Below are positions 23,676 through 30,256 of a DNA stretch of 35,713 nt, in pieces (position 1 is the first letter of the stretch; the number at the start of each line of letters is the position of its first letter). The DNA comes from a virus. Below the pieces are notes generated by a model. The model had not been told where the DNA came from. It searched no databases and worked only from the letters and a program-made list of their open reading frames with translations. The stretch spans positions 1-35,713 of IMG/VR virus record IMGVR_UViG_3300042301_001726; one strand, written 5' to 3'. A program made the translations under genes and the position numbers.

Positions 23676-26058
23676 TTGAATGAATTATGATCCACCTTCC
23701 CATCATGTCTCTTCCTTCTTCAGGTGCAACACCATACTTGAACATGCCGTAGGATACCAACCACTTGTAGAACTTAGTCCTGCTGATTGTCATCTTAGAC
23801 TTTGGTCCGTAGTCAGGGTACTCGTTGACGAAGTCATTGTACAAGTCATTCTTGTACAGCCTTACCTCTGGCTCCAGCGTGTTGTTCTTAGGCTGACCAT
23901 CCACCAGACCACACCATTCGATAAAGTCATGAGAAGTCTCAGCAGATAGCTGTCTAATCTTTAGGTTCACGAAATTACTCTTTACTATCCCTGTATGTAG
24001 GTAGTTGGATAGGCAACCAATCATGTAGTTGTCAAACTCACACCAGTCATCATCGTTCCAGTCTCCAAACATCAGCTTACCAAACTCATCCAATGGAGTG
24101 AATGACTTGGAGTAGTACTGGTGTAGCTCTAACTCAGACTTACGTCTTGCAAAGCTGTTGCCAGATCCCTTGATGGCATAGTTAGTAGTGATGGCAATCT
24201 TTGGAGACTTGCTGAATGGGATCTTGATTGCATCCTTGTTCTTCTTCTCCAGAGTTAAGCCTTCAGTTACCACACTAAACAAACGCTCAAATTCAAAGTA
24301 CTTCTTCACATCATCGAACACTAGGATTTGCGTATCGGCAGACACTAACTGGTAGGCAAAGCTCCGCTCAAAGGTGAATGACTTGCCATCAATTGTTACC
24401 ACCTTCTTCATCTTTCCCAGTGCGTTCATGAACAGACCCTTGCCTGTGCCACCCTCAGGGTTGTCGCTAATCACTTCATCGTTAAGGATCACTGCCGGAC
24501 AGAAGCTTAGGTTCTTGTAGCCATGCATCAGGAACCCTATGTTACTCTCCATCGCCTGTACCCTACCATCATCATCCCCACAGATGTTTCGTATAAACTT
24601 CTTATAGTTGCATGCATCTGTGACATCACACATGATAAAGTTGCGGTCAATCACGTGATCATTCCACACGTATCCACCTAAGTCAATGTAGTCAATTGGC
24701 TTTACCCCATCCTTGGTTACCTGCACAGCACAGTTCTTGTAGTACAGGTAGGATGTATCCTTGGTGTCCTCAATGAAGAAGATGTCTATGGTTGATAGCA
24801 TAGATAGGAACTCTTCCTTAAAGAATCTAGTCTGATCAGCGAAGTAGTTGTACACCATGATGTCATCCAACTCAAGCAGGTGGTTCAGAACGTAGTCCTT
24901 AATCTCCTTCTCAGATGTATGATCAATCAGATTGTTGGTAACCTTCACGAACACGTAGTTCTTGCTACCCTCTGGGCAGTACTTATAGAATCCATTGTCC
25001 TCAAGGAACTGCTTGAACTGAATGTGTACTATTCGAATGACTCCCTTCTCGCTCTTTTCCCAGAATGTCTTCTTTGAATTCTCCTCCTCCACCTTGGTCA
25101 ATACTGCTTCGATAGTATCCGTATCCAGTTGGGAGTCCTGTAGTTGGATACGTATCTCTTTTTTTGATACACCCCTTCTCAGCTTAGCCTTGATTGAGTT
25201 AATCTTCTCCTCATCCTCATAGTACTTGGTACCAAAGTTGGTGGTGTTCCGATAGGCTGAGTCAATTGTCATACCTATCTCACGTATAGAAAAGTCCTCC
25301 GTAGCGTACTGGTTCAGCACGTAGGATGCAAGGCTCTTGTTGATACCGAAGTCATTGAATGCCATCGCTAGGATGTACACGTTATGGTTCCGCTGTCCCT
25401 CCACCATTGGGTACTTCTTCATCCACCACTTGACCAAGATGTCAACCACCTTGTTCTCATCAGTGATAGGTATGGTTGGCTTGTCCTTGAACTTGCTAAC
25501 CTCTGTGTACTCTGGCTCCTCCAGTACGTCCCATACAGATGAGTTCTCATTCACATGGATGAGTGGATCATAAGACTCGTAGCATACACGTGATATGTTC
25601 TTGCTAGTCTTGTCAAAGTATTGGCTCTTGAAGTACTTCTCTAGGCTGTTAAAGTAGTTGATGTGATTGTCTATGTCTGCCGGTATCTTTACCAATACCT
25701 TAAGTCCATTGCCTGATGGTGAGATGAATACTGAGTAGACGTACTTGTTCTTAGACAAGTTCTCCTTGTCCTGTAGTAATTCCTTCTGTCCTTGATAGCC
25801 ATCAAAGTCCAAACATATCAGACCACTATGCTCCGTGATGGAGGTATCGGATCGCTTGGTGAATATACCACTGAAGCATATCGCAGGCAACTGCTTCTTT
25901 AGTTCTTGTCGCTCAGGCTTCCGCTTCTCTGCCCTGATTTTTTTAACCAGATCTTTAGATGATCCAGACTTAATTCGCTCTAGGATTAGACCAATATTCC
26001 TATGGAATGGGGTACTTGTCTCCTTAATATTCTGGAATATTGTTACTTGATATGTCAT
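23668..26058 (-). CDS. Primase-helicase: BT4734-like N-terminal domain plus SF3 helicase (DUF5906-like)
   Basis: This 796-aa replication protein has two recognisable parts. Residues about 20-180 match the BT4734-like (VirE N-terminal) domain: AICFSGIF, GLICLDFDG with a DxD pair (D84, D86), and SPSGNGLKVLV; this domain is probably an AEP-type primase. Residues about 500-720 form an SF3-like helicase: Walker A EGGTGKG (535-541), Walker B LVFDD (579-583), motif C KIAITTNY (620-627) and a likely arginine finger FARRK (636-640). Fusions of this kind are typical of Bacteroidetes phages and mobile elements, where they prime and unwind DNA at the origin. The start lies against the TGTCR/(TA)8 element, consistent with an origin next to its replication protein. 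Family firm, origin link inferred. Confidence 0.85.
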   Translation of the reverse strand: MTYQVTIFQNIKETSTPFHRNIGLILERIKSGSSKDLVKKIRAEKRKPERQELKKQLPAICFSGIFTKRSDTSITEHSGLICLDFDGYQGQKELLQDKENLSKNKYVYSVFISPSGNGLKVLVKIPADIDNHINYFNSLEKYFKSQYFDKTSKNISRVCYESYDPLIHVNENSSVWDVLEEPEYTEVSKFKDKPTIPITDENKVVDILVKWWMKKYPMVEGQRNHNVYILAMAFNDFGINKSLASYVLNQYATEDFSIREIGMTIDSAYRNTTNFGTKYYEDEEKINSIKAKLRRGVSKKEIRIQLQDSQLDTDTIEAVLTKVEEENSKKTFWEKSEKGVIRIVHIQFKQFLEDNGFYKYCPEGSKNYVFVKVTNNLIDHTSEKEIKDYVLNHLLELDDIMVYNYFADQTRFFKEEFLSMLSTIDIFFIEDTKDTSYLYYKNCAVQVTKDGVKPIDYIDLGGYVWNDHVIDRNFIMCDVTDACNYKKFIRNICGDDDGRVQAMESNIGFLMHGYKNLSFCPAVILNDEVISDNPEGGTGKGLFMNALGKMKKVVTIDGKSFTFERSFAYQLVSADTQILVFDDVKKYFEFERLFSVVTEGLTLEKKNKDAIKIPFSKSPKIAITTNYAIKGSGNSFARRKSELELHQYYSKSFTPLDEFGKLMFGDWNDDDWCEFDNYMIGCLSNYLHTGIVKSNFVNLKIRQLSAETSHDFIEWCGLVDGQPKNNTLEPEVRLYKNDLYNDFVNEYPDYGPKSKMTISRTKFYKWLVSYGMFKYGVAPEEGRDMMGRWIIIHSND

Positions 26059-26127
26059 AAATGTCAGATGAATGTCGTAAATGTGTCGTGTAACTTACTG
26101 ATAATTAACCCAATGTCGATTATGTCA
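26053..26127. repeat. TGTCR iteron-like array
   Basis: Six TGTCA/TGTCG pentamers on the plus strand start at 26053, 26062, 26073, 26084, 26114 and 26123. Spacings are 9, 11, 11, 30 and 9 bp, so most lie on one face of the helix. The first overlaps the start codon of the primase-helicase gene. Phased short repeats beside an AT-rich stretch and a replication gene resemble origin iterons or an operator array. Only two TGTCR sites are present in the second element near 35.3 kb. Confidence 0.5.
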
Positions 26128-26210
26128 ATTTAAATTTCCTTTTAGATTCAAAGAAATAATAATATATAAGTAGTATATATATATATATAGGGAAAAGCAA
26201 AAATGACATG
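26084..26210 (+). promoter_or_regulatory. (TA)8-GGGA element, copy 1: candidate phage-RNAP promoter or origin
   Basis: This noncoding element between the primase and SSB-like genes matches a second copy at 35278-35407. Shared parts in order: TGTCRYGTAACT; a second TGTCR 39 bp later; AAATAATAATATATAA (26154-26169); (TA)8 (26174-26189); GGGAA; and TGACATG exactly 14 nt after the first G. The join TATAGGGA is the initiation half of T7-type promoters (known consensus CACTATAGGGAGA), so initiation at G26190 on the plus strand is a natural guess. An AT-rich unwinding region of an origin is the alternative. Upstream of this point is the primase start; downstream, after 37 nt, a terminator. Confidence 0.5.
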
Positions 26211-26253
26211 GGTTAGAGAAAAAAAAGAGGGGGAGTTACCCCCTCCATTTTTT
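26190..26253 (+). ncRNA. Candidate 64-nt orphan RNA from copy 1
   Basis: If transcription begins at the GGGA of the (TA)8 element (26190), it would reach the GAGGGGG/CCCCCTC hairpin and six T residues ending at 26253, giving an RNA of about 64 nt on the strand opposite to all genes around it. Its 3' end would overlap the last bases of the SSB-like gene in antisense. It could be a replication primer, a regulatory RNA or just an abortive product. This is inference from the promoter-like and terminator signals; no expression is known. Confidence 0.3.
26219..26253. terminator. Bidirectional rho-independent terminator
   Basis: A GAGGGGG (26227-26233) / CCCCCTC (26239-26245) 7-bp stem with AGTTA loop is flanked by eight A on the left (26219-26226) and six T on the right (26248-26253). 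It therefore works as a terminator on both strands. On the minus strand it ends the recombination-module transcript just past the SSB-like gene, whose stop overlaps its T run. On the plus strand it would stop any transcript from the (TA)8 element. It is the clearest terminator in the window. Confidence 0.85.
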
Positions 26254-26518
26254 AGAACGGAGACTCCCATTTAGTCCCCTTATTCATATCGTACTTCTTC
26301 TTAGGAGCTTGATAGGTATTGAGAGTTACGTTAAACTTGCCGGCCTCTCTACCATTTTTAATCTCTAAGTTGACCCATCCCTCAGCATTTGCATGCTTGT
26401 TGATGAATGCGATGGCATCATCTTTAGAGATTGATAGTCTAACTACCATGAAGTCTGGATCCTTTTCAGTTCTCTTTGCTACGAATCCGTTTGCGTAAAT
26501 TGTTTCTTTCTTTTCCAT
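26252..26518 (-). CDS. Small single-stranded-DNA-binding-like protein
   Basis: This 88-aa protein (MEKKETIYANGFVAKRTEKD, then DFMVVRLSISKDDAIAFINKH, GWVNLEIKNGREAGKFNVTLN, and a C-terminal tail ending WESPF) matches by memory a set of short Bacteroidetes phage proteins that precede or follow recombination genes and look like five-strand OB-fold SSBs. The alternating strand pattern and the flexible charged tail ending in an aromatic residue support this. It is the last gene before the terminator, 4 nt after the exonuclease gene, in a module with an annealing protein. I see no catalytic residues. The SSB role is a fair inference, not proven. Confidence 0.55.
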   Translation of the reverse strand: MEKKETIYANGFVAKRTEKDPDFMVVRLSISKDDAIAFINKHANAEGWVNLEIKNGREAGKFNVTLNTYQAPKKKYDMNKGTKWESPF

Positions 26519-26522
26519 TTGA

Positions 26523-27254
26523 TTAAAGTGTTTCGTTTATAAAGTAATTGTCAATATCATCTGTTGGATTTGGTCCGAAGTACTTGTAGTATACCTCCAT
26601 TGCTCGCTCTACCTTGGCTTCTCCGCCCTTCACGAACTCTTCGGATGGTCTGAACAGACCAAGCTGCTCAGATTCCTTGTCAATAACGTAAAAGTATAGG
26701 GGTTTTCCAAATAATTGCTGGTAAATGTAGCACTGAGAGTCATAGTTGTAACTCTTTGCAGACCATCTGAACTTGTTGATGTCTGATGTAGTCTTGAGAT
26801 CAATGATTGAATCGCTAGTAACGATGTCTGCCTTCGCCTTCCATTGCAGTCCCTTAATCTCACCAATGATTGGCTCCTCGTATAGGTTGCCATACTTATA
26901 GATGTCATTGTAGAACTGGAAGTTTGACTTCATTACACTAGCAAGACGAACAATCTCATCGTATTCCTTGGTCAACATAGCGAACTCAAGTCCATAATCT
27001 TCAAGGTACTTCTTGTACTCCTTTGTATTACGTGTACTGACATCCACCTGTGGCACGTTTACAGCCTTCTCAGGCTCGAGAATTAACTGATGGAATAGTC
27101 TCCCCTCATGAAAGTGTTTTGAGTCCTCTGATCGGGCTCTAAATCGCTTAGGATTTGTGAGCAATGCATAGATGTCTGAGTTGGATAGGTAGTACTTACC
27201 CTTACCATTGTAGTACTCATCATCATCCCTGAGCTCATCGATTATTGTGTTCAT
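26523..27254 (-). CDS. PD-(D/E)XK exonuclease (exodeoxyribonuclease VIII-like, DUF3799 type)
   Basis: This 243-aa protein begins with YYLSNSDIYALLTNPKRFRA, then HFHEGRLFHQLILEPEK, the RecB/lambda-exonuclease-like N-terminal helix pair. Catalytic residues are seen as WKAKADIV (D143), IDLKTT (D152 and K154) and YDSQCYIYQ (Q174 and Y177), the typical GxxxxD...DxKTT...QxxxY order. Phage enzymes of this type degrade one strand of dsDNA to feed a single-strand annealing protein, which is present 0.9 kb upstream. The start overlaps the methyltransferase stop by 20 nt. Length is a little short compared with RecE C-terminal domains but normal for phages. Family is firm. Confidence 0.85.
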   Translation of the reverse strand: MNTIIDELRDDDEYYNGKGKYYLSNSDIYALLTNPKRFRARSEDSKHFHEGRLFHQLILEPEKAVNVPQVDVSTRNTKEYKKYLEDYGLEFAMLTKEYDEIVRLASVMKSNFQFYNDIYKYGNLYEEPIIGEIKGLQWKAKADIVTSDSIIDLKTTSDINKFRWSAKSYNYDSQCYIYQQLFGKPLYFYVIDKESEQLGLFRPSEEFVKGGEAKVERAMEVYYKYFGPNPTDDIDNYFINETL

Positions 27255-28146
27255 ATTTTTCTATAGTTTTAAATATTTGATAGACTACCTGTGGTACTAT
27301 GGCATTTCCTCCTGCCATGATTGATTCTTTTCTCCATTTAGGAAAGGTAATAGAGTCCAGTCTACTGGAAAGCCCATCATCTCCATCACAAATTGGGGGG
27401 ACAGATGGGAACATTTCGAAGTCTGCTCTTGGTAATTTATTGCATCCTTCAAACTGTTTGTCATGGGATTGTGACCCTCTCTCGGAGCGTTCCCTCTCCT
27501 TCCTGCATTCTTGTCCGATGATACTGGAGTAGGAAGCATTCCCATTGATGCCATTTGCTTCAAAGGATTCTGAACATTTACTCCCTTCAGTGCATGTCTT
27601 TCCTTTGCTTTCTGAAATGTCTCCGGTTTCTTTGGACTGTTCCAATCGTACGCACATGGAGTGGGCAACGAACCATACTCTTTGTCTAAGATGGGGAGCG
27701 TTGACGCTTGCAGCTGGAAGTATAAACGGTTGGACTTCGTACCCTTCAGATTCCAGGTCAACTTGCACCTCTTCGAATACCATCCCTCCATTCCAACTAA
27801 TAAGCCCACGAACGTTTTCGCCCACAACCCAGCGTGGTTTGATTTCTCGAATTGCTCTAAGCATTTCAGGCCAGAGATGTCTGTTATCCTCCTTGCCGAG
27901 TCGCTTCCCTGCTGTTGAGTAGGGCTGACATGGGAATCCTCCTGTAATGATGTCAATTTCTCCTCTGTAAATAGAGAAGTCTGTCTTGGTAATGTCATTG
28001 TGTGATATTGAATTAGGCCAATAATATTTTAAGACTCTCTGACCGAATGGATTCCATTCACAATGGAACACGTTCTCCCATCCCATCCAATCGGAGGCCA
28101 AATCAAAACCCCCGATTCCACTGAATAGTGATCCATGTCTAAGCAT
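27235..28146 (-). CDS. C5 cytosine-specific DNA methyltransferase
   Basis: This 303-aa enzyme carries the C5-MTase motifs in order: I FSGIGG (8-13), IV GFPCQPYS with catalytic C73, VI GENVRG (109-114), VIII QRVWFVA (155-161) and X GNAIVPQV (280-287). The target-recognition part between about 163 and 260 is short, Ser/Glu/Lys-rich and of low complexity. It methylates cytosine in a short site, probably to protect phage DNA from host restriction; the site cannot be read. No cognate nuclease lies beside it. It overlaps the annealing-protein gene by 8 nt upstream and the exonuclease gene by 20 nt downstream. A second long frame runs inside it; this may explain the poor complexity of the recognition region. 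Confidence 0.9.
   Translation of the reverse strand: MLRHGSLFSGIGGFDLASDWMGWENVFHCEWNPFGQRVLKYYWPNSISHNDITKTDFSIYRGEIDIITGGFPCQPYSTAGKRLGKEDNRHLWPEMLRAIREIKPRWVVGENVRGLISWNGGMVFEEVQVDLESEGYEVQPFILPAASVNAPHLRQRVWFVAHSMCVRLEQSKETGDISESKGKTCTEGSKCSESFEANGINGNASYSSIIGQECRKERERSERGSQSHDKQFEGCNKLPRADFEMFPSVPPICDGDDGLSSRLDSITFPKWRKESIMAGGNAIVPQVVYQIFKTIEKYEHNNR
27297..27998 (-). CDS. Candidate overprinted gene nested in the methyltransferase gene (+1 frame)
   Basis: A complete 233-codon frame with its own ATG (27998) lies on the same strand wholly inside the methyltransferase gene, shifted by one base. Its product looks like a protein: LTSLQEDSHVSPTQQQ, CLEQFEKSNHAGLWAKTFVG, GWYSKRCKLTWNLKGTKSNR, LPTPCAYDWNSPKK, LPTPVSSDKNAG, LSPQFVMEMMGFPVDWTLLP and an end WQEEMP. 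I recall proteins with this same order of phrases annotated in Bacteroides and Flavobacterium phages and prophages, which suggests both frames are conserved. LSPxFVxxMMGFPxxWT also resembles the C-terminal part of some phage C5 MTases. It may be a real overlapping gene, a frameshift product or a side effect of the family's codon use. Confidence 0.45.
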   Translation of the reverse strand: MTLPRQTSLFTEEKLTSLQEDSHVSPTQQQGSDSARRITDISGLKCLEQFEKSNHAGLWAKTFVGLLVGMEGWYSKRCKLTWNLKGTKSNRLYFQLQASTLPILDKEYGSLPTPCAYDWNSPKKPETFQKAKERHALKGVNVQNPLKQMASMGMLPTPVSSDKNAGRRGNAPREGHNPMTNSLKDAINYQEQTSKCSHLSPQFVMEMMGFPVDWTLLPFLNGEKNQSWQEEMP

Positions 28147-28759
28147 TAACCAAGTCGGCTATTTCTTTCTTCAATTCTACAGACATGTCATACTTAGTAT
28201 TCAACTGCTTGCCAATGAATGCCAGACCCTTGCTCTTATTGTCAGCCACATACTTTATCACCTTCTTCCAATCATCACTGTCCTTCACCAATGTAACCAG
28301 TGCTGTAGGTCTGCTCTCCTCTACCACCTTTGGCTCACTCTCTGGAAGATCCTCACCAGCGTAGATGTAGATGCCCAATCCAAACATGGCTAGGTTCTTA
28401 ACCAAGCAACGCATCATTGTCTTGTTGATGTCAAACGTAGTTGCTGCATCCACCTGCTTGTCTCCGTACTTGGTAGCGTAGGAGTAAGGCTTCTTTTTCA
28501 TGCTCTTGTTCTTGCCATCCATGACAGGCAACCACATCTCAAGTGTCTGACCCTCAATAGTCACCTCGCTATGGCACATGAATCCAAGGTCATCATCGTA
28601 CTCTGTAGGCAAAATTTTATAAGATGCATCTGGGCACTCCTTCTTAGTCACAGACCATGCCCATGCCCATGATAGGTAGGTGAGGTTGTCCTTCTTCTCA
28701 ACATGCTCGTTAACATTGATGGCTGATAGTCTTTCGAATACTGATTTTTCTGATTTCAT
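28139..28759 (-). CDS. Single-strand annealing protein (DUF1071/Sak type)
   Basis: This 206-aa protein has the phrases of the DUF1071 single-strand annealing family: TYLSWAWAWSVTKKECPDA (27-45), VTIEGQTLEMWLPVMDGKNK (66-85), then DINKTMMRCLVKNLAMFGLG (110-129) and IYIYAGEDLPE (130-140). These proteins, of the RecT/Redbeta/Sak group, pair complementary single strands made by the partner exonuclease, here 0.9 kb downstream. Together with the SSB-like protein they form a complete phage recombination module. The C-terminal 65 residues are a separate Lys-rich part. It overlaps the DnaA-like gene by ATGA and the methyltransferase gene by 8 nt, so expression is coupled. Family is firm. Confidence 0.85.
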   Translation of the reverse strand: MKSEKSVFERLSAINVNEHVEKKDNLTYLSWAWAWSVTKKECPDASYKILPTEYDDDLGFMCHSEVTIEGQTLEMWLPVMDGKNKSMKKKPYSYATKYGDKQVDAATTFDINKTMMRCLVKNLAMFGLGIYIYAGEDLPESEPKVVEESRPTALVTLVKDSDDWKKVIKYVADNKSKGLAFIGKQLNTKYDMSVELKKEIADLVNA

Positions 28760-29046
28760 TTTTCTAGATTTTTAATTAGTTGTTTATAGTCTGCGTCTGC
28801 TTGTACTTTATTCTCAATTGATTTGATCCCATGAATAATGGATGAGTGACCTATCACATACCCATTCATGTCCATGTACCTCTGGATGTAACTCACCGGT
28901 ATGTTTCTCTTTGAGCACAGGTAGTACAGCATGTGTCTTGCATCTACTACCTCCATCTTTTTATTCTTTGAGAAGATCCACTCTATGGGGATGGAATAAA
29001 GTTTGATAATGTTTTCTAAATAGTTATTAAAGATTTCAATTTTCAT
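28756..29046 (-). CDS. Stand-alone DnaA domain IV-like DNA-binding protein
   Basis: This 96-aa protein reads VVDARHMLYYLCSKRNIPVS, then YIQRYMDMNGYVIGHSSIIHGIKSIENK, the signature of the DnaA C-terminal domain ('vdARhia.yL.r......I...fg..HstV.haikkI'). There is no AAA+ part. The basic and His/Ser residues (GHSSIIHG) correspond to the DNA-contacting motif. Such lone domains are seen in Bacteroidetes phages and could bind the phage origin or act as repressors. It follows the 59-aa membrane protein and precedes the annealing protein, both by ATGA. Family assignment is good; the binding site is unknown and no canonical DnaA box cluster was found. Confidence 0.75.
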   Translation of the reverse strand: MKIEIFNNYLENIIKLYSIPIEWIFSKNKKMEVVDARHMLYYLCSKRNIPVSYIQRYMDMNGYVIGHSSIIHGIKSIENKVQADADYKQLIKNLEK

Positions 29047-29222
29047 GATATTATAATTATATAAATAATAAATGATACTATAAGCAGTCCAAGACTTGCC
29101 ACCTCAATCAGAAGTTGATGACCCTTGTTAGAGTCATCACTTTTTCTGATCATTCTTGATACGGTAAAGTTTGCCAACACAACCAGTAGTCCAGCTGTGA
29201 ACATAACATCTAACTCGCTCAT
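29043..29222 (-). CDS. 59-aa protein with two membrane segments
   Basis: ATG at 29222 overlaps the upstream stop as ATGA, and the stop at 29043 overlaps the next ATG in the same way; this double coupling makes the gene credible. Residues about 7-23 (MFTAGLLVVLANFTVS) and about 39-58 (IEVASLGLLIVSFIIYIIII) are hydrophobic and separated by a charged loop RMIRKSDDSNKGHQ. It is therefore a small inner-membrane hairpin protein. Holin, superinfection exclusion or an early host-takeover function are all possible, but its place next to replication genes rather than late genes argues against a simple holin. No family is recognised. Confidence 0.7.
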   Translation of the reverse strand: MSELDVMFTAGLLVVLANFTVSRMIRKSDDSNKGHQLLIEVASLGLLIVSFIIYIIIIS

Positions 29223-29482
29223 AAATTTTTGATTATTTGTTCTACAAGACCATGCATATGATCTGTTGTGGGTGTGATGTTAAACCAATCATCACCATCG
29301 TGTTCGCATAGGCGAATGGTAGATAGTATATTGATCTCAGTCTCACCGATTCCCATTGAATCCCAAGTGGATTCCTCACCATACTGGTGCACCTCATAAC
29401 TTCCTACCCATAGGTAGTCCTTATTATCAATGCTGAACTCAACTTCCTCATTGATAAATACTTCACTCTCGTCATATTCCAT
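29219..29482 (-). CDS. Acidic 87-aa protein behind a strong promoter
   Basis: This small acidic protein (MEYDESEVFINEEVEFSIDN, DYLWVGSYEVHQYGEES, CEHDGDDWFNITPTTDHMHG) has many Asp and Glu and a beta-like pattern in the first half. I do not recognise its family. It is the first gene after the best sigma70-type promoter in the window and leads a coupled set with the membrane protein, the DnaA-like protein and the annealing protein. Acidity could point to DNA mimicry, as in anti-restriction proteins, but many phage early proteins are acidic and nothing specific supports this. The start follows ATCAAATCTA, an A-rich leader. Confidence 0.65.
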   Translation of the reverse strand: MEYDESEVFINEEVEFSIDNKDYLWVGSYEVHQYGEESTWDSMGIGETEINILSTIRLCEHDGDDWFNITPTTDHMHGLVEQIIKNL

Positions 29483-29498
29483 TAGATTTGATTTAAAT

Positions 29499-29534
29499 TT
29501 GATACAATATAAAACAATAAATAGACAATGTCAA
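29499..29534 (-). promoter_or_regulatory. Sigma70-like promoter for the DnaA-like/recombination genes
   Basis: On the minus strand TTGACA (29534-29529) and TATATT (29511-29506) are separated by exactly 17 bp; start expected near 29499, giving a short leader of about 17 nt before ATG 29482. The -35 box is a perfect E. coli consensus and overlaps the stop codon of the upstream 43-aa gene. The same site lacks the typical Bacteroidetes -7 TAnnTTTG, so an alternative or phage-modified polymerase is possible. It could give extra expression of the recombination genes. Confidence 0.55.
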
Positions 29535-29662
29535 TCTTTTTTTGCAGAAACTTTACTTCTATTTAACCAGTAATGCTCATTGCAAATCCTGTCGATAGCC
29601 TCCCACTTGGTGGTACATAGCAACCTTGCATACAGGTTGCCATAGTAGTACACATTAAACAT
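29531..29662 (-). CDS. Small 43-aa protein
   Basis: This short frame (MFNVYYYGNLYARLLCTTKW then EAIDRICNEHYWLNRS) starts at 29662, overlapping the end of the previous gene by 8 nt, and stops at 29531 within the -35 box of the next promoter. It is aromatic and has a helix with WEAIDRICNEHYW. Similar short phrases (KWEAIDRIxxEHYW) occur in small phage proteins, but I can give no name. Support for translation is only the tight spacing and the lack of other coding sequence here, so confidence is moderate. Confidence 0.5.
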   Translation of the reverse strand: MFNVYYYGNLYARLLCTTKWEAIDRICNEHYWLNRSKVSAKKD

Positions 29663-29849
29663 TCGCTTCGCTTCCATACTTTAGTCTTGCTTCTGATCCA
29701 TACCTTACCTCTCTGGGGCATGGGTACTTGGTGAACAATGAGTCAATTGCTTTGATGAACTTTGCCTTTCTTTTCTCATCCAGATAAAGCAGTCTGTCAT
29801 TCATTCCATGTACCATCTGGTACATCCGTAGTCTTTCTTCTAGTGTCAT
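29655..29849 (-). CDS. Unknown 64-aa basic helical protein
   Basis: The protein (MTLEERLRMYQMVHGMNDRL, RKAKFIKAIDSLFTKYPCPR) is basic and mostly helical, ending in an imperfect direct repeat: VRYGSEARLKYGSEANV, with YGSEA twice. The repeat comes from a short tandem duplication in the DNA just before the stop and may have extended the C-terminus recently. Its ATG forms an ATGA overlap with the gene upstream. Not recognised; no function proposed. Confidence 0.6.
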   Translation of the reverse strand: MTLEERLRMYQMVHGMNDRLLYLDEKRKAKFIKAIDSLFTKYPCPREVRYGSEARLKYGSEANV

Positions 29850-30256
29850 TGTAGTTTTTCGTTTACAAAATCAATAATAGTATCAATCCAGTCTCCATCC
29901 CATACCCTTCCGACATAGGTATTCTCAAAGTCATTTGTCAAGTCTATACCTAGATCATAAAGTCCACCAGTACCCTCAGTATCTAGGATATTTTGTAGCC
30001 TAGATGGTATTGTTTCATTGTCAATCAGTGCATGGATGGTACACACCACCTCATGGTGAGTCTCCGCCCAGTCCCTGAACCCATGCTTGAGTACATCCTT
30101 TGACTTCTTTGATGCTAACTGATTAAGGATACTTGATACTAGTGTATACTCTGCTTGAGTTACACTACGTGGCAGATACAATGCATCTGTTACTGCCTGA
30201 TAGGTGTGATCTAAATCCACATCCTCCGGTACATTTACTTCGATTGTAATTTTCAT
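29846..30256 (-). CDS. Unknown 136-aa protein
   Basis: This acidic 136-aa protein begins with a beta strand (MKITIEVNVPEDVDLDHTYQ), then has a helical middle (SSILNQLASKKSKDVLKHGF, HHEVVCTIHALIDNE) and an acidic end (DFENTYVGRVWDGDWIDTII). No motif is recognised and no membrane segment or signal peptide is present. Both ends overlap neighbours as ATGA, so it is a regular member of the small-gene operon. It is one of the larger unknowns in this block and may be an early protein acting on the host. That is only by position. Confidence 0.65.
   Translation of the reverse strand: MKITIEVNVPEDVDLDHTYQAVTDALYLPRSVTQAEYTLVSSILNQLASKKSKDVLKHGFRDWAETHHEVVCTIHALIDNETIPSRLQNILDTEGTGGLYDLGIDLTNDFENTYVGRVWDGDWIDTIIDFVNEKLQ

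Noticed and set aside
26203-26274. 23-codon frame starting in the orphan RNA (ATG 26203)
   Set aside because: It reads through the terminator hairpin and into the antisense of the SSB-like gene; composition is set by the hairpin and poly-A.
29043-29222. Naming the 59-aa two-helix protein a holin
   Set aside because: It lies between early or replication genes and no endolysin is nearby; membrane topology alone is not enough.
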